In this document: piece by piece, positions 1 through 11,713 of the stretch | How the letters are laid out: each line of letters opens with the position of its first letter | How positions within the stretch are numbered: the stretch's first letter is position 1 | Assembly (NCBI GenBank): GCA_944989445.1 | Contig: CALYLW010000346.1 | Coordinates: forward strand, 831,353 to 895,352 | Source of the DNA: Ampullaceana balthica | Lineage: Eukaryota > Mollusca > Gastropoda > Lymnaeidae | Direction of reading: 5' to 3' | Length of the DNA: 64,000 nt | Notes under the pieces: generated by a model | Told to the model about the DNA's origin: nothing | What the model saw: only the letters and a program-made list of their open reading frames with translations | The model's database searches: none | Translations under genes and position numbers: made by a program

Positions 1-10
1 TGTACTTAAT

Positions 11-1025
11 CACATTCTCCATTGACCATTGACATCCCATTCTCTATTGACCATTGACAACCCATTCTCCATTGACCATTGACATCCCATTCTCTATTGA
101 CCATTGACAACCCATTCTCTATTGACCATTGACATCCCATTCTCTATTGACCATTGACATCCCATTCGCCATTGACCATTGACAACCCATTCTCCATTGA
201 CCATTGACATCCCATTCTCTATTGACCATTGACATCCCATTCTCTATTAACCATTGACAACCCATTCTCTATTGACCATTGACATCCCAATCTCTATTGA
301 CCATTGACATCCCATTCTCTATTGACCACTGACATCCCATTCTATATTGACCATTGACATCCCATTCTCTATTGACCATTGAAATCCCATTTTCTATTGA
401 CCATTGGCATCCCATTCTCTATTGACCATTGACATCCCATTCTCTTTTGACCATTGACATCCAATTCTCTATTGACCATTGACACCCCATTCTCTATTGA
501 CCATTGACATCCCATGCTCTATTGACCATTGACATCCCATTCTCTATTGACCATTGAAATCCCATTCTCTATTGACCATTGACATCCCATTTTCTATTGA
601 CCATTGGCGTCCCATTCTCTATTGACCATTGACATCCCATTTTCTATTGACCATTGGCGTCCCATTCTCTATTGATCATTGACATTCCATTCTCTATTGA
701 CCATTGACATCCAATTCTCTATTGACCATTGACATCCAATTCTCTATTGACCATTGACATCCCATTTTCTATTAACCATTGGCATCCCATTCTCTATTGA
801 CCATTGACATCCAATTCTCTATTGACCATTGACATCCAATTCTCTATTGACCATTGACATCCAATTCTCTATTGACCATTGATATCCCATTTTCTATTGA
901 CCATTGGCATCCCATTCTCTATTGACCATTGACATCCAATTCTCTATTGACCATTGACATCCCATTCTCTATTGACCATTGAAATCCCATTCTCTATTGA
1001 CTATTGACATCCCATTCCCTATTGG
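11..1025. repeat. 25-bp minisatellite array (about 40 copies)
   Basis: The unit is 25 bp with the core CTCTATTGACCATTGACAT, alternating with ACAA or ACAC endings. Copies differ by single substitutions such as TTTCTATT, GGCATC or GGCGTC, and some variants recur in runs, as expected from local copying. The array is probably truncated by the window edge. The short ORF at its right end (1004-1207) starts in the repeat and is not credible as a gene. Confidence 0.95.
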
Positions 1026-1623
1026 TTAGCGTCTCCCATGATGGATCCTTGTCTTTGTTGGGATACCAATCTTCAGTGGTATCCTGCTCCTACAGTACCA
1101 TGTTGTCCAGTGACATTATGAATACTGTGTCTACTATCTCTGGCAAAGATCAAACAATTCAATTAAATGTTTTGACGTTTACTTTTGCCTTAAAAAGAGA
1201 GCATTAATGTGTATCTTTATGGAAACTTTGAAAATCTCCCTAAATCCACCCCCCACCCCAAACCAAGACTTGCAACAAATGACTATCTACTCAATTTTGT
1301 TTCTGAGAAATAAAGTGAGTGTGGCAGATGTTATAAATAAATACATGATTGTGTTCTAATATCTCTCAAAATTCTGTTTGCCACGCGTTTGCCCCCTGTT
1401 AAATGTCAGTTGGAGAACAGTTTATTATAATAACCATGGCAACCGGCGAGTGAGGCGATGTGTGACGTCATCCACTGTGAACAAGAGCAAGGATTTCTGG
1501 CGTTGACACAGGGCTATTTTACAGTAATAAATAATAAAACAGAACGAGTTACGGGCCACATGGCGATGAATGACTCTCTTGACTTCATGGACCATGGTTA
1601 CTGTTAAATTGTGTTTGTACCGT
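1026..1623. other. Unique spacer, no gene recognised
   Basis: Non-repetitive AT-rich sequence with a C-rich stretch near 1240. ORFs on both strands are below 100 codons and show no recognisable domain. I see no RNA gene. Confidence 0.5.
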
Positions 1624-2172
1624 CTGTGTTCATGAAATATCTTCAGTTGTACCACCTCTGTCCATGAAATATCTTCAGTTGTACCATCTCTGTCCATGAA
1701 ATATCTTCAGTTGTACCATCTCTGTCCATGAAATATATTCAGTTGTACCACCTCTGTCCATGAAATATCTTCAGTTGTACCATCTCTGTCCATGAAATAT
1801 CTTCACTTGTACCATCTCTGTCCATGAAATATATTCAGTTATACCATCTCTGTCCATGAAATATCTTCAGTTGTACCATCTCTGTACATGAAATATCTTC
1901 AGGTGTACCATCTCTGTCCATGAAATATCTTCAGTTGTACCACCTCTGTCTATCAAATATCTTCAGTTGTACCATCTCTGTCCATGAAATATCTTCAGTT
2001 GTACCATCTCTGTCTATCAAATATCTTCAGTTGTACCATCTCTGGCTATCAAATATCTTCAGTTGTACCATCTCTGTCCATGAAATATCTTCAGTTGTAC
2101 CATCTCAGTCTATCAAATATCTTCAGTTGTACCATCTCTGTCTATCAAATATCTTAGGTTGTACCATCTCTT
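1624..2172. repeat. 32-bp minisatellite array (about 17 copies)
   Basis: The core is CATGAAATATCTTCAGTTG followed by TACCATCTCTGTC. Two variants, TCCATGAAAT and TCTATCAAAT, become interspersed after 1940. Because 32 is not a multiple of three, the 111-aa ORF at 1920-2255 cycles through all three frames of the unit and is a translation artefact. Confidence 0.93.
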
Positions 2173-2849
2173 TTGCTTGTCTATATTTCCAGTTGCTAAT
2201 ATGTGTTGAGATGGTTCGTATTGAGCTTTTACAATGTAATATGGTGCATTCATAAAGTATGCACGATATTTTAGTCTGTATTACATGTCAAGCTTTTACG
2301 CAACCCCCGATTCCAGAAATAAACCAAATACTGAAGCGCGGGACAAGTTGTTCTTTAAGTTCTGAAAACATCGGCAATTTGTACAGTACAATGATTCTGT
2401 ATTCATGTCTGGTAGTTATAATTGTATCAGATGTTCTCAAACTGTCCACCGCTGGACACTGGGGTCAGTGAGGCGACTGTAGATGGTCCACTAAGAGGTC
2501 AGAAATTACTTTAATGACTTCTCTACAAAACGACAGTTTCACTGTATTAACCGTGATCTATTTACATCAGTTGTGTTATGTGAATGAGGTGGCGAGTCTG
2601 CAAGATGTGATGATAGGACTTGGAATCAACATATCGAGACATCGTCGTAATGAGTTTACTTTAAGGCATAAATAAGAAGTTGTGCATCTCTATTGTCAAG
2701 TGTTGATGCACGAAACGTTTTCGCTTGGCATTAGATCACGTGACTGAACAGATTAATTTGTGACGACGGTTTCAAGCTTATTTATCATAGACAATTTCGA
2801 TGAGATATATCGCAGAATATGATAAGGATTTTTTCCCAAATAAAAATAT
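2173..2849. other. Unique spacer, no gene recognised
   Basis: Single-copy-looking sequence between an array and a transposon. No convincing ORF, RNA gene or repeat is seen. Confidence 0.45.
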
Positions 2850-3444
2850 TAGGGCTGTTATCGATTAATTTAAATTTAATCGTTAACTTTTGAAAAATTA
2901 TCGATTAACTAATCGATAATTTCGATTAAAGCAAAAAATTGAAATTTATGAAGTCATTAAACTGAACATTTCTCCCGGACATTGAAAATTGAGAATATTT
3001 TGAACTAAATTTTATGACAATGTGTTGATACTTGATCGGATGTTTGTGCTGAAGGTGGTACGTCAGCGATGTATTTGATCCTTTAAAGGAGAATTGTTTA
3101 TGGCAGTGAACACAGTGAACTTTTTCACCATCTTCGACTTTGCCCTCCACAAATGTTGCTCAACTTTCTAGTTATATGTTTAAATTTAACTGCGCTGATG
3201 CTGCAAGCCATGTTTTAGTTGACGTCTGCCGGTCCACATAAAGTAATAAAATAAATTATAATATTATGCGGGAGAAGTTTGTACGTAACAAAATATATAA
3301 ATTATTATTAATTATTAATAAGTAATTATTTATTATATATTTTTTTAAATATTATAAATATTTTCTTTAATTTTAATCGAATTTTTATCGATAAAGAATT
3401 TTAACGATTAATCGAGAAATTAATCGTTAATTTCCGCAGCCCTA
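2850..3444 (-). mobile_element. Short hAT-type element with BED-finger remnant (copy 1)
   Basis: The ends are TAGGGCTGTTATCGATTAAT on the left and the inverted form, finishing CGCAGCCCTA, on the right. This fits the hAT terminal pattern YAGGGNTG. Both ends carry dense ATCGATTAAT-type palindromes, as in hAT subterminal regions. The interior encodes a BED zinc-finger fragment on the minus strand. The element is about 595 bp, far too short for a transposase, so it looks like an internally deleted derivative. It is homologous to 47359-48351. The flanking 8-mers do not match clearly, so no target duplication is claimed. Confidence 0.8.
2926..3150 (-). pseudogene. BED-type zinc-finger fragment of a hAT transposase
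   Basis: The 74-residue open frame contains Cys13, Cys16, His32 and His37 with the spacing C-x2-C-x15-H-x4-H. It includes the stretch VHCVHCHKQF, typical of a BED finger, the N-terminal DNA-binding domain of many hAT transposases. The frame stops soon after the finger, so the RNase H-like catalytic and dimerisation parts are missing. Upstream of the ATG the homology to the other copy continues in another frame, which indicates a frameshift between the ancestral start and the finger. It lies wholly inside the terminal repeats of the 2850-3444 element. It is most likely non-functional; use as a small DNA-binding protein cannot be excluded from sequence. Confidence 0.6.
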
Positions 3445-3814
3445 ATTTAAAATATATGTAAACTTAAAATATGATTTTGAAAAAAAACAAATTCCACGTC
3501 ATGGACCGCAAAAAGCGAACGATAAATCGTCGTGCTTTTTGTGTGTATGAAATTCTGGCTCAGTGAACATTCAACATGCTTTAAAGTTTGCTGTCTCTTC
3601 AATTATTCATAACGGAGAAAAAAGATTTATTCGTATTCTTCAATCACTGTACGCTGTCGTTGGGGTATTCTTGCAGATGTTCCTGGAAGATCCCCGCGAA
3701 TAAAACCTGTACAAAAACTATCAAAAGGACTACTTTTTTTCCTCTAATTTTTTTAAAAAAAAACCTTGGGTCGAAATACAAAGCCAGCACCATTTACATT
3801 CAGTTTGACTTGCT
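3445..3814. other. AT-rich spacer, no gene recognised
   Basis: AT-rich single-copy-looking DNA with homopolymer A/T runs near 3480 and 3740-3765. The 120-aa ORF at 3588-3950 runs into the neighbouring 13-bp array and has no recognisable domain. Confidence 0.4.
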
Positions 3815-4170
3815 TACATGGATTGTTGATAAGGATTGTTGGAATGGATTGTCTACAAAGATTGGTGACATAGATTGGTGGAAGACATTTCTTGTTACCA
3901 TAGATTCTACACTTGGCTTTTTAAGGTTGATTTTTGTTATTGATTGTTGACATGGCTTCTTGACATGGATTGTTGACATGGATTGTTGACATGGATTGTT
4001 GACATGGATTGTTGACATATATTGTTGACATGGCTTCTTGACATGGATTGTTGACATGGCTTCTTGACATGGATTGTTTACATGGATTGTTGACACAGAT
4101 TGTTGATTTGGATTGTTGACATGGATTGTTGACTTGGATTGATGATATAGAATGTTTACATAGATTGTAG
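3815..4170. repeat. 13-bp minisatellite array, degenerate
   Basis: The unit is ACATGGATTGTTG with variants (ACATGGCTTCTTG, ACTTGGATTGATG). Three units make 39 nt, so the minus-strand ORF at 3800-4177 shows a 13-residue period. Homogeneity is best at 3950-4080 and fades toward both ends. Confidence 0.9.
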
Positions 4171-4490
4171 GTACCAATTGTTATTTCTTAGCACTGATTT
4201 TGACATGTGCTGATGACGTGGATGTTGGTGTTAATTGTGGATATGCATTTTTGAATGGGAGTAAAGACGTCAACGGAAATCTATCCAAATAACTGGCACC
4301 AACAGATGTCGGCACATAAAGAGGTCAACATTAGGGTTTACCACATGTTGACTTTTAACGACATTTAAATTCACCAACATCGGCTTTTAAATGCCATGAC
4401 ATTTAGACGACTGTCCTAATATGTTGACATATGTTGTCATAAAACTCCTGATGATTCGGCAGAATCGACATTTTACATACAACAAGACTT
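4171..4490. other. Spacer with TTGACAT/TGTTGACAT echoes
   Basis: No gene. TGTTGAC and GTCAAC words recur, as in the neighbouring array, suggesting old decayed repeat units. Confidence 0.35.
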
Positions 4491-5355
4491 CATCAGTCTT
4501 GATATGTTCAGTAATCAGTCTTGATATGGTCTGTCATCTTGTTCTGTCATCAGTCTTGATATGGTCTGTCATCTTGTTCTGTCATCAGTCTTGATATGGT
4601 CTGTCATCTTGTTCTGTCATCAGTCTTGATATGGTCTGTCATCTTGTTCTGTCATCAGTCTTGATATGGTCTGTCATCAGTCTTGATATGGTCTGTCATC
4701 TTGTTCTGTCATCAGTCTTGATATGGTCTGTCATCTTGTTCTGTCATCAGTCTTGATATGGTCTGTCATCTTGTTCTGTCATCAGTCTTGATATGGTCTG
4801 TCATCTTTTTCTGTCATCAGTCTTGATATGCTCTGTCATCAGTCTTGATATGCTCTGTCATCAGTCTTGATATGTTCTGTCATCAGTCTTGATATGTTCT
4901 TTCATCAGTCTTGATATGGTCTGTCATCAGTCTTGATATGTTCTGTCAACAGTTTTGATATGTTCTGTCAACAGTCTTGATATGTTCTTTCATCAGTCTT
5001 GATATGGTCTGTCATCAGTCTTGATATGTTCTGTCAACAGTTTTGATATGGTCTGTCATCTTTTTCTGTCATCAGTCTTGATATGGTCTGTCATCAGTCT
5101 TGATATGGTCTGTCATCAGTCTTGATATGGTCTGTCATCAGTCTTGATATGTTCTGTCAACAGTTTTGATATGGTCTGTCATCAGTCTTGATATGTTCTG
5201 TCAACAGTCTTGATATGTTCTGTCAACAGTTTTGATATGGTCTGTCATCAGTCTTGATATGTTCTGTCAACAGTCTTGATATGGTATGTTATCTTATGCT
5301 ATCTACAGTCTTGATATCTTCTTTCATAATATTCTATCATCAGTCTTGATATGTT
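4491..5355. repeat. Composite 35-bp / 22-bp minisatellite
   Basis: The left part (to about 4810) repeats a 35-bp unit made of a 22-bp module (CAGTCTTGATATGGTCTGTCAT) plus a 13-bp module (CTTGTTCTGTCAT). From about 4815 the 13-bp module is lost and the 22-bp module alone is repeated, with GGTCTG, GCTCTG and GTTCTG variants and a CAACAG subtype. After about 5290 the copies decay. Confidence 0.92.
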
Positions 5356-5654
5356 TTCTGTGTTAACATGTATCTTCTGACAAGCCACGATGATTTTGTC
5401 ATTAGATGCTGACAAATGATGTCATTAAAGCAGTCTTGATATTGCTGTCAAGAAACCGATTAGTGGGGAAAATTGGACCAATCTGTCAATGTCAACCAAA
5501 TTCCGACAGCGGCGCAGATATTGCGATACAAAAACTGGAATGACCTCCCCTGATTTTGGTCTTATGCGATTATCTTATCTTTATCGATTTATCTTCCATC
5601 GCCCACCTCCTCTCTTGCTCGTTTTCTTTCTCTCACACAATCTGTCAGACTATC

Positions 5655-5656
<2 letters not shown>
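5356..5656. other. Short unique spacer
   Basis: Contains one further CAGTCTTGATAT echo near 5431 and otherwise nothing recognised. ORFs beginning here run into the microsatellite. Confidence 0.35.
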
Positions 5657-5743
<87 letters not shown>

Positions 5744-5776
5744 GTCTCTCTCTCTCTGTCTCTCTCTCTCTCTTTG

Positions 5777-5809
<33 letters not shown>

Positions 5810-5946
5810 GTCTCTCTGTTTCTCTCTGTCTCTGTCTCTCTCCCCCTGTCTCGCTCTCTCTGTCTCTCTCTGTCTCTCTCTGTCTCACTCTCGCTCTCTG
5901 TCTCTCTCTCTCTCTCTCTGTCTCTCGCTCTCGCTCTCTCTCTCAC
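5657..5946. repeat. (TC)n microsatellite with TGTC interruptions
   Basis: About 290 bp of CT dinucleotide, pure for the first 75 bp or so, then interrupted by TGTC, CCGTC and CGCTC. Ser/Leu-rich plus-strand and Arg/Glu-rich minus-strand ORFs here are artefacts of the dinucleotide. Confidence 0.97.
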
Positions 5947-6011
5947 TGTGTCTCCTTTCCTCTTTGCCAAGGTCAATTTGCCTGACTGTCGAGTTCTATA
6001 AAAGTTAACGA

Positions 6012-7917
6012 CATCTCTTAGTTCTCTGACTAGGATCGCCTTCTCTTAGTTCTCTGACTAGGATCGCCTTCTCTTAGTTCTCTGACTAGGATCGCCATCT
6101 CTTAGTTCTCTGACTAAGATCGCCTTCTCTTAGTTCTCTGACTAGGATTGCCTTCTCTAAGTTCTCTGACTAGGATCGCCTTCTCTTAGTTCTCTGACTA
6201 GGATCGCCTTCTCTTAGTTCTCTGACTAGGATCGCCTTCTCTTAGTTCTCTGACTAGGATCGCCTTCTCTTAGTTCTCTGACTAGGATCGCCTTCTCCTA
6301 GTTCTCTGACTAGGATCGCCTTCTCTTAGTTCTGTGACTAGGATCGCCTTCTCTTAGTTCTCTGACTAGGAACGCCTTCTCCTAGTTCTATGACTAGGAT
6401 CGCCTTCTCTTAGTTCTATGACTTGGATCGCCTTCACTTAGTTCTCTGACTAGGATCGCCTTCTCTTAGTTCTCTGAATAGGATCGCCTTCTCCTAGTTC
6501 TCTGACTAGGATCGCCTTCTCTTAGTTCTCTGAATAGGATCGCCTTCTCCTAGTTCTCTGACTAGGATCGCCTTCTCTTAGTTATATGACTAGGATCGCC
6601 ATCTCTTAGTTCTCTGACTAGGATCGCCTTCTCTTAGTTCACTGACTAGGATCGCCTTCTCTTAGTTCTCTGACTAGGATCGCCTTCTCTTAGTTCTCTG
6701 ACTAGGATCGCCTTCTCTTAGTTCTCTGACTAGGATCGCCTTCTCTTAAATCTCTGACTAGGATCGCCTTCTCTTAGTTCTCTGACTAGGATCGCCTTCT
6801 CTTAGTTCTCTGACTAGGATCGCCTTCTCTTAGTTCTCTGACTAGGATCGCCTTCTCTTAGTTCTCTGACTAGGATCGCCTTCTCTTAGTTCTCTGACTA
6901 GGATCGCCTTCTCTTAGTTCTCTGACTAGGATCGCCTTCTCTTAGTTCTCTGACTAGGATCGCCTTCTCTTAGTTCTGTGACTAGGATCGCCTTCTCTTA
7001 GTTCTCTGACTAGGATCGCCTTCTCTTAGTTCTGTGACTAGGATCGCCTTCTCTTAGTTCTCTGACTAGGATCGCCTTCTCCTAGTTCTCTGACTAGGAT
7101 CGCCTTCTCTTAGTTCTGTGACTAGGATCGCCTTCTCTTAGTTATCTGACTAGGATCGCCTTCTCCTAGTTCTCTGACTAGGATCGCCATCTCTTAGTTC
7201 TCTGACTAGGATCGCCTTCTCTTAGTTCTCTGACTAGGATCGCCTTCTCTGAGTTCTCTGACTAGGATCGCCATCTCTTAGTTCTCTGACTAGGATCGCC
7301 TTCTCTTAGTTTTCTGACTAGGAACGCCTTCTCTTAGTTCTCTGACTAGGATCGCCTTCTCTTAGTTCTTTGAATAGGATCGCCTTCTCCTAGTTCTCTG
7401 ACTAGGATCGCCTTCTCTTAGTTCTCTGACTAGGATTGCCTTCTCTTAGTTCTCTGACTGGATCGCCTTCTCTTAGTTCTCTGACTAGGATCGCCTTCTC
7501 TTAGTTCTCTGACTAGGATCGCCATATCTTAGTTCTGTGACTAGGATCGCCTTCTCTGAGTTCTCTGACTAAGATCGCCATCTCTTAGTTCTCTGACTAG
7601 GATCGCCATCTCTTAGTTCTCTGACTAGGATCGCCATCTCTTAGTTCTCTGACTAGGATCGCCATCTCTTAGTTCTCTGACTAGGATCGCCTTCTCTTAG
7701 TACTCTGACTAGGATCGCCATCTCTTAGTTCTCTGACTAGGATCGCCTTCTCTTAGTTCTATGACTAGGATCGCCTTCTCTTAGTTCTCTGACTAGGATC
7801 GCCTTCTCTTAGTTCATGTCTAGCATCGCCTTCTCTTAGTTTTCTGACTAGGATCGGCTTCTCTTAGTTCTCTGACTAGGATCGCCTTCTCTTAGTTCTC
7901 TGACTAGGATCGCCTCC
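6012..7917. repeat. 28-bp minisatellite array (about 68 copies)
   Basis: The unit core is TTAGTTCTCTGACTAGGATC followed by GCCTTCTC. Variants include GCCATCTC, CTCCTAGTT, TCTGTGACT and TGAATAGG. Some variants recur in short runs (GCCATCTC at 7570-7680). There is no coding potential because TAG and TGA codons recur in each unit. Confidence 0.97.
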
Positions 7918-8129
7918 TAAGAACAAGAAACATGAGGTCAACAAGGACAAACGACTTGCACTCCAAAAAATCAAAGTTCGCCTGACCATAACCTCTATCT
8001 ACAGACCACAGTAACCTGCCAGACAATCACAAACGACCAACACCTGCCCCGACCCCCGCCCCCCAACCCAATTATTATATCAACCCGCTTAGCTCTATAT
8101 AATTTCAAACATGTTGAAGTACATCAATG
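7918..8129. other. Short unique spacer
   Basis: About 200 bp of single-copy-looking DNA with a C-rich stretch (8045-8070). No gene. Confidence 0.4.
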
Positions 8130-8387
8130 GGAAATATTCTATCAATGTCAATCAAATATTCTATCCATCTAATATTTTAATTTCTAAATTATAACCAGAA
8201 TGTTCTATCCGTGTCATTAATTATACCCATCTAATATGTTCTATACTTGTTATAACCTATAACCATCTAATATATTATATCTAATGCATATACTATATCC
8301 ATGTCTTCTTATATTCTATTTAAGTCACCTATTCTATCCATGTAATACATTAAACCTATCGGAAATATTTCTAGTTATATTCCACAA
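8130..8387. repeat. Decayed margin of the 18-bp array
   Basis: TATTCTATCCATGTC-like and CCATCTAATAT words recur at irregular spacing and grade into the regular 18-bp array, as expected for an old, no longer homogenised edge. Confidence 0.5.
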
Positions 8388-10932
8388 ATGTCTTATATTC
8401 CACTAATGTCTTATATTCCACTAATGTCTTATATTCCACTCATGTCTTATATTTCACTCATGTCTTATATTCCACTCATGTCTTATATTCCACTCGTGTC
8501 TTATATTCCACTCGTGTCTTATATTTCACTCGTGTCTTATATTTCACTCATGTCTTATATTCCACTCATGTCTTATATTCCACTCATGTCTTATATTCCA
8601 CTCATGACTTATATTCCACTCGTGTTTTATATTTCACTCATGTCTTATATTCCACTCATGTCTTATATTCCACTAATGTCTTATATTCCACTAATGTCTT
8701 ATATTCGCCTAATGTCTTATATTCCATTAATGTCTTATATTGCACTAATGTCTTATATTCCCCTCATGTCTTATATTCCACTCATGACTTATATTCCACT
8801 CATGTCTTATATTCCACTCATGTCTTATATTTCACTCATGTCTTATATTCCACTCATGTCTTATATTTCACTCGTGTCTTATATTCCACTCATGTCTTAT
8901 ATTCCACTCGTGTCTTATATTTCACTCATGTCTTATATTTCACTCATGTCTTATATTCCACTATTGTCTTATATTCCACTCATGTCTTATATTCCACTCA
9001 TGACTTATATTCCACTCGTGTCTTATATTTCACTCGTGTCTTATATTTCAATCATGTCTTATATTTCACTCATGTTTAATATTTTACTCATGTCTTATAT
9101 TCCACTCATGTGTTATATTTCACTCATGTCTTATATTCCACTCATGTCTTATATTTCACTCATGTCTTATATTCCACTCATGTCTTATATTCCACTCATG
9201 TCTTATATTCCACTCATGTCTTATATTCCACTCATGTCTTATATTCCATCTCATGTTTAATATTTTACTCGTGTCTTATATTTCACTCATGTCTTATATT
9301 CCACTCATGTCTTATATTCCACTCGTGTCTTATATTTCACTCATGTCTTATATTTCACTCATGTCTTATATTCCACTCATGTCTTATATTCCACTCGTGT
9401 CTTATATTTCACTCATGTCTTATATTTCACTCGTGTCTTATATTCCACTAATGTCTTATATTTCACTCATGTCTTATATTCCACTCATGTCTTATATTTC
9501 ACTCATGTCTTATATTCCACTCATGTTTAATATTTTACTCGTGTCTTATATTCCACTAATGTCTTATATTTCACTAATGTCTTATATTCCACTCATGTCT
9601 TATATTTCATTCATGTCTTATATTCCACTCGTGTCTTATATTCCACTCATGTCTTATATTTCACTCATGTCTTATATTCCACTCATGTCTTATATTCCAC
9701 TCATGTCTTATACTCCACTCATGTCTTATACTCCATTCATGTCTTATATTCCACTACTGTCTTATATTTCACTCATGTCTTATATTCCACTCATGTCTTA
9801 TACTCCACTCATGTCTTATATTCCACTACTGTCTTATATTCTACTCATGTCTTATATTCCACTACTGTCTTATATTTCACTCGTGTCTTATATTCCACTC
9901 ATGTCTTATACTCCACTCATGTCTTATATTCCACTACTGTCTTATATTCCACTCATGTCTTATATTCCACTACTGTCTTATATTTCACTCGTGTCTTATA
10001 TTCCCCTCATGTCTTATATTCCACTCATATCTTATACTCCACTCATGTCTTATATTCCACTCATGTCTTATATTTCACTCGTGTCTTATATTCCCCTCAT
10101 GTCTTATATTCCACTACTGTCTTATATTCTACTCATGTCTTATATTCCACTCATGTCTTATACTCCACTCATGTCTTATATTCCACTACTGTCTTATATT
10201 CCACTCATGTCTTATATTCCACTACTGTCTTATATTTCACTCGTGTCTTATATTCCCCTCATGTCTTATATTCCACTCATATCTTATACTCCACTCATGT
10301 CTTATATTCCACTCATGTCTTATATTTCACTCGTGTCTTATATTCCCCTCATGTCTTATATTTCACTCATGTCTTATATTCCACTCATGTCTTATACTCC
10401 ACTCATGTCTTATATTCCACTCATGTCTTATATTCCACTAATGTCTTATATTTCACTCATGTTTAATATTTCACTCGTGTCTTATATTTCACTCATGTCT
10501 TATATTCCACTCATATCTTATACTCCACTCATGTCTTATATTCCACTTCTGTCTTATATTCCACTCATGTCTTATATTCCACTCATGTCTTATATTCCAC
10601 TCATGTCTTATATTCCACTCATGTCTTATATTTCACTCATGTCTTATATTCCACTCATGTCTTATACTCCACTCTTGTCTTATATTTCACTCATGTCTTA
10701 TATTCCACTCATGTCTTATATTCCACTCATGTCTTATACTCCACTCATGTCTTATATTCCACTCATGTCTTATATTCCACTCATGTCTTATATTCCACTC
10801 ATGTCTTATATTCCACTCATGTCTTATATTCCACTCATGTCTTATATTCCACTCATGTCTTATATTCCACTCATGTCTTATATTCCACTCATGTCTTATA
10901 TTCCACTCATGTCTTATATTCTACTCATGTCT
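8388..10932. repeat. 18-bp minisatellite array (about 141 copies)
   Basis: The unit is ATGTCTTATATTCCACTC, the longest array in the window. All three plus-strand frames of the unit and one minus-strand frame lack stops, so it shows open frames of 290 and 580 codons reading Met-Ser-Tyr-Ile-Pro-Leu. A one-base insertion near 9248 splits the two frames. Variants (TTTCACTC, CCACTCGTG, TACTCCACTC, CCACTACTG, TTTAATATTTTACTC) recur in blocks. For example, the TACTG/TCGTG series at about 9830-10100 is repeated at about 10130-10340, showing segmental duplication inside the array. No gene is supported. Confidence 0.97.
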
Positions 10933-10939
10933 ATTTTTC

Positions 10940-11115
10940 AACAATTCCTTTTATTATGTACTATAATAGCTCACAAAATAACACTGTTTCTTTAGGTAAA
11001 ATTAGGACCTGACATTTTCCATCATATAGTGCGGAAAAATTATTCATCATGCGGACCACCAGGCACATCTCCGCGGACCACTAGTGGTCCGCGGACCCCA
11101 GGTTGGGGACCACTG
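10940..11115. mobile_element. Orphan end of a hAT-type element
   Basis: The right edge reads GGTTGGGGACCACTG, the inverse of CAGTGGTCCCCAACC, a common hAT terminal sequence in animals. A perfect 24-bp palindrome lies at 11071-11094. No matching left end is visible between here and the 18-bp array, so the element is truncated or its left end was lost; the left limit given is approximate. Confidence 0.55.
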
Positions 11116-11713
11116 TTGTAGATGACTACAGCACAATATTTAAATTGGTCTCATTCACCAGAAGTCACCCTTCGGTCGTCATGAAACCCCAAGCAGCATT
11201 GTTAGCATGAGCCCTTTTTTTTCCTTCAAATTTTCAAAACACTGGGGTTTTTGGCACACACAATTCATGTGACGACATTCCAAAGGTATGGCTGAAAAGC
11301 AGTACTGAAGATAAAGGTTCATTATGTAAGCCAAACCTTCTGGTCAAGATCCATATGTAGCCATGTTACAGTTAAGAAACTCTCCATGTTCCTATGTTCC
11401 ATCACCTGCATAGCTGCCCAAGGAAATACACCACAGATGAAACCATCCTGCTACTGAAGCTCATTCTTTGGACCAGAACGGAATGGCCACACAATTGGGA
11501 AAGAATACAAAACAAGAAATACTACACTCATTAAAAAAATTTCAATAAATTTTAAAAAATAAAAAAAATAAAAAATTAAAAATTAACCATTAAAATTCAC
11601 CGGAAGTCGAAGCTTTCATCCGTAAAGTAATCTACTATTGCAGGGAAAGTCAGGAGTCTCGTACAAGCCTGTAGTTAGTACATAAGCAGCCCCCATAACA
11701 AAGTCATTCATCG
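11116..11713. other. Unique spacer with A-rich stretch
   Basis: No gene recognised. 11525-11590 is an A/T-only low-complexity patch. Confidence 0.4.

Noticed and set aside
5489..6008. Ser/Leu and Arg/Glu rich ORFs over the CT tract
   Set aside because: Dinucleotide microsatellite translation.
8388..10995. Open frames of 290 and 580 codons reading Met-Ser-Tyr-Ile-Pro-Leu repeats
   Set aside because: The frames are a direct result of an 18-bp unit without stops. All three plus-strand frames and one minus-strand frame are open, there is no unique flanking coding sequence, and unit changes are not codon-biased.
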